A DNA stretch of 5,161 nucleotides from Marinilabiliaceae bacterium (GTDB taxonomy: Bacteria; Bacteroidota; Bacteroidia; Bacteroidales; Marinilabiliaceae): the NCBI GenBank assembly GCA_027010905.1, contig JALVBA010000352.1:1-5161 (forward strand), given 5' to 3'. Each line of letters begins with the position of its first letter. The stretch's first letter is position 1. Shown piece by piece: positions 1 to 5,161 of the stretch. The notes under the pieces were generated by a model that saw only the letters and a program-made list of their open reading frames with translations, had not been told where the DNA came from and searched no databases. A program made the position numbers and the translations under genes.

Positions 1-196
1 CCTTTACCGCACTAAACTACAACAACTTAAATCTATAAAATTAAAACCTATCTCTTTTTCAACAAAAAAAATCTCCTCAAAAAAACAAAAAAAACTACCC
101 TTCACACAAGAAATACATACATTTAACGTTTTTAAAATGAAAAAATTGCAACAGTGTTATTTTAATGAATTTAAAAAAAATAACAATTCAACGACT
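1..196. other. A/T-rich non-coding region upstream of gldJ
   Basis: No convincing gene is present. The first 120 bases hold 31 C but only 2 G on the + strand, with several runs of A. One + strand frame is open from base 2 to a TAA at 125-127, but it has no start codon and, lacking G, almost no Ala, Asp, Glu, Gly or Val, so it does not look like protein. A 9-bp perfect inverted repeat lies at 155-163 / 177-185, and a small AACA-G-TGTT palindrome at 150-158. Both could be chance in such A/T-rich DNA. The region probably holds the upstream flank of the gldJ promoter and perhaps the leader or trailer of a gene to the left. Confidence 0.6.
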
Positions 197-222
197 TTTG
201 CTATAACCTTTTTCTATTTTTG
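197..222 (+). promoter_or_regulatory. Putative Bacteroidota-type promoter of gldJ
   Basis: Bases 215-222 read TATTTTTG, an exact match to the TAnnTTTG -7 element used by the primary sigma factor of Bacteroidota. A TTTG at 197-200 could serve as the -33 element. The gap of 14 bases is shorter than the usual 19 or so, so the upstream half is doubtful. Transcription would start near 228-230 and leave a leader of about 75 bases before the gldJ ATG. The call rests on motif matching only. Confidence 0.45.
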
Positions 223-305
223 CAGTATAAAGAGAAAGTTGAGGATGTTTCAACAATTAGAGATTAAAGATATTGACTAATAATATAACACAAGTTTATA
301 AAGCT

Positions 306-1805
306 ATGAGATTTATTTCCAGAATCTTACTTTCATTAACCGTAATAGGGTTAATCAGTTTGGCCTCATGTAAATCATTAGGCAATAAAGGTAATGACAC
401 ATCATCTGTAACCGGATGGGAATATAACAATCCTGATTTCGGCGGGTTTGAGTACAAATCAGGGTATGAACAGGAGACTGGCCCCGGTCTGGTATTTGTT
501 GAAGGGGGTACCTTCATCATGGGTCGTGTAGAACAGGATGTTATGTATGAATGGAATAATGTACCGCGCCGCGTTACTATTCCCTCATTCTATATGGATG
601 AGACAGAAGTAACGAATGCTAACTACAGAGAGTACCTCTACTGGATAAACCGTGTTTATTCCGATTACCCTGAGGTGTACAGAAAAGCTCTTCCCGATAC
701 TTTAGTTTGGAGAAGACCTTTGGGATACAATGAGCCTTTGGTAGAGAACTATCTTCGTCACCCCGCTTATGCCGACTATCCTGTAGTTGGAGTAAGCTGG
801 ATTCAGGCGAATAATTTTTGTGCATGGAGAACCAACAGAGTAAATGAGTTGATTTTAATGGACGAAGGTGTTTTGGAGTTTGACCCAAGTCAGCAGGGCG
901 AAAATAATTTTGATACTGAGGCATATTTGTTAGGTCAATACGAAGGTATAACCGGAAAGAGCCCGATGGAAGATTTAGATCCTAACAAAGATACACGCCG
1001 TGTAAGATGGGATGATGGAATGCTTCTGCCTAAATATCGTCTTCCAACTGAAGCTGAGTGGGAATATGCTGCTTTTGCTTTGATAGGTAACTCATACGAT
1101 GAGCGTATGACTGATCGTAAAATATATCCATGGAACGGACATATTGTCAGAAACCCGGATAAGAACAATCGTGGTGCTATGATGGCTAACTTCGTTCGTG
1201 GAAATGGAGACATGATGGGTATGGCTGGTGATTTGAATGACGGTGGTGATATTACTGTTGACGTTCGCTCTTTCTGGCCAAATGACTATGGCCTTTATTG
1301 TATGGCAGGAAACGTTAACGAATGGGTGGCTGATGTATATCGTCCTCTATCATTTGAAGATTTGGATGAGTTTAGCCCATTCAGAGGAAACGAATTCAAG
1401 ACCAAAGTATTGGATGAAGAGGGTTATGTTGCAGAAAAAGACAGCTTGGGTCATATCAGATATCGTCTCGAAACTGATAAAGATATTCTTAACAGACAGA
1501 ACTACAGAACATCTGACAACCGTAATTTTCTCGATGGTGATAGTAAATCAAATATTGTTACAGGAGATTCATGGAACGATGTTAAATCTAACTCCGAAAC
1601 AATGTATGCAGGAACTCCAAACAGTAGTATGGGAAGCCTTGTTACTGACCGTTCGCGTGTATATAAAGGTGGGTCATGGAGAGACAGAGCTTATTGGCTA
1701 AGTCCGGGAACACGAAGATTCCTTGATGAGCGTGAGAGCAGGGATGATTTAGGATTCCGCTGCGCAATGACCAGAGTAGGTTCTCCTGTGAAATACAAAA
1801 AGTAA
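306..1805 (+). CDS. gldJ: Gliding motility / T9SS-associated lipoprotein GldJ
   Basis: Predicted membrane-anchored lipoprotein of the gliding and type IX secretion machinery. In Flavobacterium johnsoniae, GldJ is needed for gliding and for stability of the T9SS ring protein GldK. The ATG at 306 is chosen over an in-frame TTG at 273. It gives a 499-residue protein opening with a basic residue pair, a hydrophobic stretch and the lipobox LASC, with Cys22 as the acylated residue. An FGE/sulfatase-modifying-factor (SUMF1-type) fold follows: GLVFVEGGTFIMG (61-73), DETEVTN (98-104), YPVVGVSW (about 158-165), YRLPTEAEWEYAA (244-256), AGNVNEWVADVYRP (334-347), KGGSWRDRAYW (454-464) and LGFRC (482-486). 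About 100 variable residues (348-450) interrupt the core. The cysteines that make true FGE an oxidase are absent near KGGS, so a structural role is expected. Family wording around DALPDTLVW- and RHPAYADYPVVGV-like stretches, plus murF downstream, favour GldJ over its paralogue GldK. The protein is somewhat shorter than the F. johnsoniae one (about 560). Confidence 0.92.
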   Translation: MRFISRILLSLTVIGLISLASCKSLGNKGNDTSSVTGWEYNNPDFGGFEYKSGYEQETGPGLVFVEGGTFIMGRVEQDVMYEWNNVPRRVTIPSFYMDETEVTNANYREYLYWINRVYSDYPEVYRKALPDTLVWRRPLGYNEPLVENYLRHPAYADYPVVGVSWIQANNFCAWRTNRVNELILMDEGVLEFDPSQQGENNFDTEAYLLGQYEGITGKSPMEDLDPNKDTRRVRWDDGMLLPKYRLPTEAEWEYAAFALIGNSYDERMTDRKIYPWNGHIVRNPDKNNRGAMMANFVRGNGDMMGMAGDLNDGGDITVDVRSFWPNDYGLYCMAGNVNEWVADVYRPLSFEDLDEFSPFRGNEFKTKVLDEEGYVAEKDSLGHIRYRLETDKDILNRQNYRTSDNRNFLDGDSKSNIVTGDSWNDVKSNSETMYAGTPNSSMGSLVTDRSRVYKGGSWRDRAYWLSPGTRRFLDERESRDDLGFRCAMTRVGSPVKYKK

Positions 1806-1827
1806 CATTCGAAAGTAAAATATTTAT

Positions 1828-1866
1828 AAGAGGTTGGCTGTTTAGTCAACCTCTTTTTTTATTTTT
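1828..1866 (+). terminator. Strong intrinsic terminator after gldJ
   Basis: A 12-bp stem (1828-1839 with 1844-1855, one G-T wobble at 1837/1846) closes a GTTT loop. It is followed by T at 1854-1860, one A, and five more T to 1866. The stem core is AGAGGTTG / CAACCTCT. It begins 22 bases after the gldJ stop codon, as expected for a factor-independent terminator. Its T-tract ends directly before an ATG (1867) and 21 bases before the preferred murF start. Confidence 0.88.
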
Positions 1867-1887
1867 ATGCGATTAAACAATCGAATT

Positions 1888-3195
1888 ATGGATATTGAAG
1901 CTCTTCATGATATTTTTCTCTCATGCTCAACAATAACAACAGATAGTAGAAACTGTCCGAACGAATCCATGTTTTTTGCTCTTAAGGGGAAAACATTTAA
2001 TGGCAATTTTTATGCTGAGAATGCAATTGAATCCGGATCTAAGTGTGCTATTGTTGATGACAAAAATATCAACTCTATATCTGACAAAATAATATTGGTT
2101 GATGATGTATTAGAGACACTTCAGGAGTTGGCACAGTACCACCGCGAATGGTTGAGCATACCAATAGTTGCAATTACAGGCACCAATGGTAAAACAACTA
2201 CCAAAGAGCTGGTGAGAGAAGTCTTAATGCAGAAATACAAAGTAAAAGCAACTGAAGGTAATTTTAACAACCATATCGGCGTGCCTCTTACTCTACTCTC
2301 TTTTAATAAAGATACTGAGATAGGAGTTGTTGAGATGGGAGCAAACCACCCGAAAGAGATAGAGTTTTTGTGTAACATCGCTAAGCCTGACTTTGGCCTG
2401 ATAACAAATATTGGTAAAGCACATCTCGAAGGATTCGGATCTATTGAAGATGTAATTAAAACCAAAGGTGAGTTGTATGATTACATTTCGAAAAATGCAG
2501 GTGTTATTTTTGCCAACAGAGATAATAATGCTTTGAAGCAGATACTGCCTGATAATACCGAAAACGTGTTCTATAGTGGTGAATACAGTGGTGAATTGAT
2601 ATCCGGAGGGACAATCGAACAGGGATTCTTTCTGAACCTAAAATGGAGAAATGACTTAACAGGCAATGAATATAAAATAGACACAAAACTAATAGGCAGT
2701 TACAATTTGGAAAATGTTCTAGCAGCAATTACCATTGGCTGTTACTTTAATGTTCCTGAAAAAAGTATCAGCAGAGCCATATCAGAATACGCACCATCAA
2801 ACAACCGCTCACAATACCAAAAAACAGATGACAATGAGATTCTGCTTGATGCCTACAATGCCAACCCCTCAAGTATGCAGAAAGCTCTGGAGAATTTCAG
2901 AAGCATTTCAGGCAACAAAAAGGCTCTGATACTTGGTGGGATGAAAGAGTTGGGAATTGATTCGGAAAAAGAGCACCATGAGCTTGTGAAAAAAATATCA
3001 GAACTTGATGCAGACACTATTATTCTTGTGGGAACCGAGTTTGAACCTCATCTTCAGGCTATCCCCCAGGCACTGTTCTTCGCCGATGTTGAAGAGCTGA
3101 ACAGGTACCTAGAAAGGAATTCGCTGTCGGGATACAAAATACTGGTTAAAGGCTCTAGGAGTATTAAGTTGGAGGAGTGTGTGGATTATCTGTAG
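1888..3195 (+). CDS. murF: UDP-N-acetylmuramoyl-tripeptide--D-alanyl-D-alanine ligase (MurF)
   Basis: Cytoplasmic ATP-dependent Mur ligase that adds the D-Ala-D-Ala dipeptide to the UDP-MurNAc-tripeptide, the last soluble step of peptidoglycan precursor synthesis. The ATG at 1888 gives 435 residues, a normal MurF length. It matches the usual family opening (MDIEALHDIFL) and avoids starting inside the terminator T-run, as the in-frame ATG at 1867 (+7 residues) would. Domain order is standard. The N-terminal substrate domain carries TTDSRNCPNESMFFALKG. The central ATPase domain has P-loop GTNGKT (98-103), GNFNNHIGVP (124-133), EMGANHPKEIE with Glu149, His179 in GKAHLEG, and the likely carbamylated Lys193 in KTKGE. 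SYNLEN (272-277) and LDAYNANPSSM (around Asp321) follow. The C-terminal domain has LGGMKEL (349-355) and KGSRSIK (421-427). All expected catalytic residues seem present. No Shine-Dalgarno sequence is seen. Transcription must come by read-through of the preceding terminator or from a promoter I cannot place firmly. Confidence 0.96.
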   Translation: MDIEALHDIFLSCSTITTDSRNCPNESMFFALKGKTFNGNFYAENAIESGSKCAIVDDKNINSISDKIILVDDVLETLQELAQYHREWLSIPIVAITGTNGKTTTKELVREVLMQKYKVKATEGNFNNHIGVPLTLLSFNKDTEIGVVEMGANHPKEIEFLCNIAKPDFGLITNIGKAHLEGFGSIEDVIKTKGELYDYISKNAGVIFANRDNNALKQILPDNTENVFYSGEYSGELISGGTIEQGFFLNLKWRNDLTGNEYKIDTKLIGSYNLENVLAAITIGCYFNVPEKSISRAISEYAPSNNRSQYQKTDDNEILLDAYNANPSSMQKALENFRSISGNKKALILGGMKELGIDSEKEHHELVKKISELDADTIILVGTEFEPHLQAIPQALFFADVEELNRYLERNSLSGYKILVKGSRSIKLEECVDYL

Positions 3196-3255
3196 TGCCT
3201 CTCTCTTTTGAATCAATAAAATAAGATAACTTCTTCTATCACCTCAAAATAGTAT
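3196..3255. other. Short gap between convergent genes
   Basis: The stop codons of murF (+) and the glycosyltransferase (-) face each other across 60 A/T-rich bases. No strong hairpin is present. The only candidate is a 4-bp GATA/TATC stem (3225-3228 / 3237-3240), followed on the - strand by a T-rich stretch. That is too weak to call as a terminator. Confidence 0.6.
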
Positions 3256-4284
3256 TTAGCGGAGAAGCTCCTTGTATGTTCTCTGCTTTTTCACAAAGAA
3301 GTGCCAAACCAAACTACCATTAAACACCTCATCATGGGTCTCATTTTTAACATCTGGCAAAAGCTCCCGACGTTTCTTTAGCATTAACCTAAGACCTTTA
3401 TAGAAGGAGAAGTGAGCATTTAACACAGCAGCAAAAAATGCAAACTCTCCTTTAGCGAGAAAATGTAATCCGGCAACACCATCCAAAACCATACGAATAA
3501 TAATTCTACGCTTAAACCTCTTTTTAGGGAGATTCTTAACAAGCATAAAAAGATTGTTCCGAAAATTAAGGTAAGTCTTATGCGAATTTTGCTGATTGAG
3601 AGTTCCTCCCCCAAGATGGTAAACCTCACTTTGCGACACACTAACAATCTTATAGCCCCTATTTTTAACTCTCCAACAGAGGTCAATCTCCTCCATGTGA
3701 GCAAAGAAATCCTCATCTAAACCGCCACTGCTTTTATAAATTTCAGATCGAATTAGCAGAGCAGCACCGCTACCCCAAAAAACGGGGATAGTCTCTTCGT
3801 ACTGACCTTCATCTTTTTCGACAACATCAAATATCCTACCCCGGCAGTAGGGAAATCCGTACCTGTCGATAAAACCTCCGGCAGCACCGGCATACTCAAA
3901 CTGTTGAGACTCTTTGTAACTTTTAATTTTGGGTGAACATGCAGCAATATCCTTATCTGACTCTAAAACCTTTAGCAATGGAGGGAGCCAATCTTTACCC
4001 GGAGCAACATCTGAATTGAGCAGAAGGAAGTACTCAGCATCAATTTGGTTGAGTGCTTTGTTGTACCCTCCCGCAAAACCATAATTCTTGTCCATCAACA
4101 CAATCCTTACTTGCGGAAATTGTTCTTTCACAAAATTTAAACTCCCATCAGTTGAGTTATTATCAGCCACAATAACTTCAGCACCTTCAACATTTGAATA
4201 GTTAACCACCTCTGGCAGGAAACTCTTTAGCAGCTCCAACCCATTCCAGTTAAGGATAACAACAGCAACTTTGATTCTACTCAT
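3256..4284 (-). CDS. Family 2 glycosyltransferase (GT-A, rhamnosyltransferase-like)
   Basis: A 342-residue inverting GT2 enzyme, predicted to move a sugar from a nucleotide donor onto a cell-surface glycan or glycolipid at the inner face of the membrane. The sugar and acceptor cannot be read from the sequence. The GT-A fold is clear: VVILNWNG (8-15), nucleotide-binding DNNSTDGS (41-48), NYGFAGGYNKAL (67-78), the DxD-like LLNSDV (88-93), WGSGAALLIR (170-179), and FFAHMEEIDLCWR (193-205), which holds the acidic residues expected to act as base or metal ligand. HLGGGT (223-228) follows. Residues 258-300 are basic and then hydrophobic (IIIRMVLDGVAGLHF onwards), suggesting membrane association. 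The ATG start overlaps the end of the upstream acyltransferase by 8 bases (ATGAGTAG), so the two are probably co-transcribed and translationally coupled. This context favours a lipid-linked glycan role. Family assignment is firm, the exact function is not. Confidence 0.93.
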   Translation of the reverse strand: MSRIKVAVVILNWNGLELLKSFLPEVVNYSNVEGAEVIVADNNSTDGSLNFVKEQFPQVRIVLMDKNYGFAGGYNKALNQIDAEYFLLLNSDVAPGKDWLPPLLKVLESDKDIAACSPKIKSYKESQQFEYAGAAGGFIDRYGFPYCRGRIFDVVEKDEGQYEETIPVFWGSGAALLIRSEIYKSSGGLDEDFFAHMEEIDLCWRVKNRGYKIVSVSQSEVYHLGGGTLNQQNSHKTYLNFRNNLFMLVKNLPKKRFKRRIIIRMVLDGVAGLHFLAKGEFAFFAAVLNAHFSFYKGLRLMLKKRRELLPDVKNETHDEVFNGSLVWHFFVKKQRTYKELLR

Positions 4285-5161
4285 TATTTATATCGTAATT
4301 TTCTATTACAGGAGCTCTGTGCTTAATATGTTTCCATCTTTTATGCGACCATAAGTAGTACTCGGGTTTTTCAACAATTGCATCCTGAATATATTTCATT
4401 GCTATATTGGTAATCTCATATTTTGCTCTCTCTTTAGGATTTTCGATAATTGGTGTAAATACTAGTTTGTAATAACCTCTCTTTATCTTTTCTGCTTTCA
4501 TAAATACTACATAATCATCAAACTTCTTTGCCATCTTTTCTAATCCCATATGTACCGGAGTATTCTGATTAAGAAAGGATGTGACATATTGTATTTCCGG
4601 GCGTCCAGGTGTTTGATCAGCTATGACACCAAGAACATACCGAACATCATTTCTTTTAAGATTTAATATGTCTTTAAACACACTTCTCATTGGAAAATTA
4701 AGAGTTCTTTTTTTTGATCGAAGCTCAACAAAATATCTATCAAATACTCTGTTGTGTAGCGGTTTGTAAATTGCACAAAATTGAGCTTTCATAAAACTGT
4801 TTGCGACTGAAGGCCACTCCCAGGTACCGTAGTGCCCCGTAACCAATTGAACATCCCTACCTTGGTCATATATCTTATCAAGGCATTCAATATTCTCAAA
4901 CAATATTCGTTTCCTAATTGACCTTTTAGACATCGTTTGCAATTTGATTGTTTCAACAAACAAATCACTAAAATGACGATAAAACTTATTTCTGATATCA
5001 ACTAACTCCTCTCCACTCTTCTCGGGGAAAGAGTATCTCAGATTTTCTGTAATAACATCTTTTCTATAGCCAATTAACCGAATGATAAGGTAGAAGAAGT
5101 TTGAAATCCCATATAATACCCAAAAGGGTAACAAACTAATCAAACCTAAACTATAGAATAC
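4277..5161 (-). CDS. LpxL/HtrB-type lysophospholipid (lipid A) acyltransferase, 5' end cut off
   Basis: Inner-membrane acyltransferase of the lipid A biosynthesis family, expected to transfer a secondary acyl chain onto a lipid A precursor or related lipid. The frame stays open through the right edge. A TTG at 5141-5143 would give 288 residues, but the codons beyond it add VFYSLGL in front of ISLLPFWVLYG, continuing the hydrophobic N-terminal anchor usual for the family. The true start therefore lies outside the window, probably 5-15 residues further. In the 288-residue numbering: hydrophobic anchor (1-25), NLRYSFPEKS (34-43), FYRHFSDLFVETIK (54-67), the catalytic HX4E motif in GHYGTWEW (His104, Glu109), YKPLHNRVFDRYF (126-138), ADQTPG (175-180) and the terminal LWSHKRWKH (264-272). 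Nothing essential seems lost. It overlaps the downstream glycosyltransferase by 8 bases. The family also includes acyltransferases for other lipids, so lipid A is the best guess rather than proven. Confidence 0.9.
   Translation of the reverse strand, partial: VFYSLGLISLLPFWVLYGISNFFYLIIRLIGYRKDVITENLRYSFPEKSGEELVDIRNKFYRHFSDLFVETIKLQTMSKRSIRKRILFENIECLDKIYDQGRDVQLVTGHYGTWEWPSVANSFMKAQFCAIYKPLHNRVFDRYFVELRSKKRTLNFPMRSVFKDILNLKRNDVRYVLGVIADQTPGRPEIQYVTSFLNQNTPVHMGLEKMAKKFDDYVVFMKAEKIKRGYYKLVFTPIIENPKERAKYEITNIAMKYIQDAIVEKPEYYLWSHKRWKHIKHRAPVIENYDINNE

Noticed and set aside
2..127. Open + strand frame reaching the left edge, possibly the tail of an upstream gene
   Set aside because: The 41 codons contain almost no G, so nearly no Ala, Asp, Glu, Gly or Val, and are dominated by Lys, Ser and Thr. 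The frame is open because G-containing stop codons cannot occur, not because it codes.
619..1213. Two - strand frames (619-924 and 935-1213) antisense to gldJ
   Set aside because: No family features; they are antisense shadows of well-conserved gldJ codons.
1237..1701. 154-codon + strand frame inside gldJ
   Set aside because: It lies wholly within gldJ in another frame, has no recognisable motif, and gldJ is clearly the real gene by its conserved motifs.
1867..1869. ATG at 1867 as the murF start
   Set aside because: It directly follows the terminator T-run and adds seven residues before the usual MurF opening; ATG 1888 fits the family better, though 1867 cannot be excluded.
2121..2465. - strand frame of 114 codons inside murF
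   Set aside because: It is antisense to the murF ATPase domain, whose motifs are intact, and has no protein-like signature of its own.
3225..3240. GATA/TATC hairpin as a terminator for the - strand operon
   Set aside because: The stem is only 4 bp (5 with a wobble), too weak despite the T-rich stretch after it on the - strand.
3261..3271. GGAG-AAG-CTCC inverted repeat near the glycosyltransferase 3' end
   Set aside because: Only 4 bp with a 3-base loop inside coding sequence and no T-tract; likely chance.

Overview
The window looks like ordinary chromosomal sequence from a member of the Bacteroidota. Three things point there: a GldJ-type lipoprotein of the gliding / type IX secretion (T9SS) machinery, the gldJ-murF gene order known from this phylum, and A/T-rich start regions without Shine-Dalgarno sequences plus a TAnnTTTG promoter element. 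The MurF N-terminus reads more like Bacteroidales proteins than Flavobacterium ones. From memory of family sequences I lean towards a T9SS-bearing Bacteroidales/Marinilabiliales-type organism, but the order cannot be fixed from this sequence.

Layout: bases 1-305 are a non-coding, very A/T-rich leader, with an almost G-free first 120 bases and a plausible promoter at about 197-222. On the + strand, gldJ (306-1805) ends in a strong intrinsic terminator (1828-1866). This terminator lies almost on top of the start of murF (1888-3195). A 60-bp gap (3196-3255) separates murF from two convergent genes on the - strand. These are a family-2 glycosyltransferase (3256-4284) and, upstream of it and overlapping by 8 bp, a LpxL/HtrB-type lysophospholipid/lipid A acyltransferase (4277 to the right edge). 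The acyltransferase is cut by the window end.

All four genes concern the cell envelope. GldJ is predicted to be a lipoprotein of the gliding/T9SS apparatus. MurF makes the final cytoplasmic peptidoglycan precursor. The acyltransferase/glycosyltransferase pair probably acts at the inner membrane on lipid A or another glycolipid. The + and - strand pairs are separate transcription units that meet at about 3200-3255.

I see no mobile element, CRISPR array, tRNA/rRNA, phage gene or defence system, and no convincing undescribed system. The points worth a second look are small: the terminator abutting murF, the strand-asymmetric leader with a possible 11-codon upstream ORF, the non-catalytic FGE fold with a long insertion, and start-site corrections for three genes.
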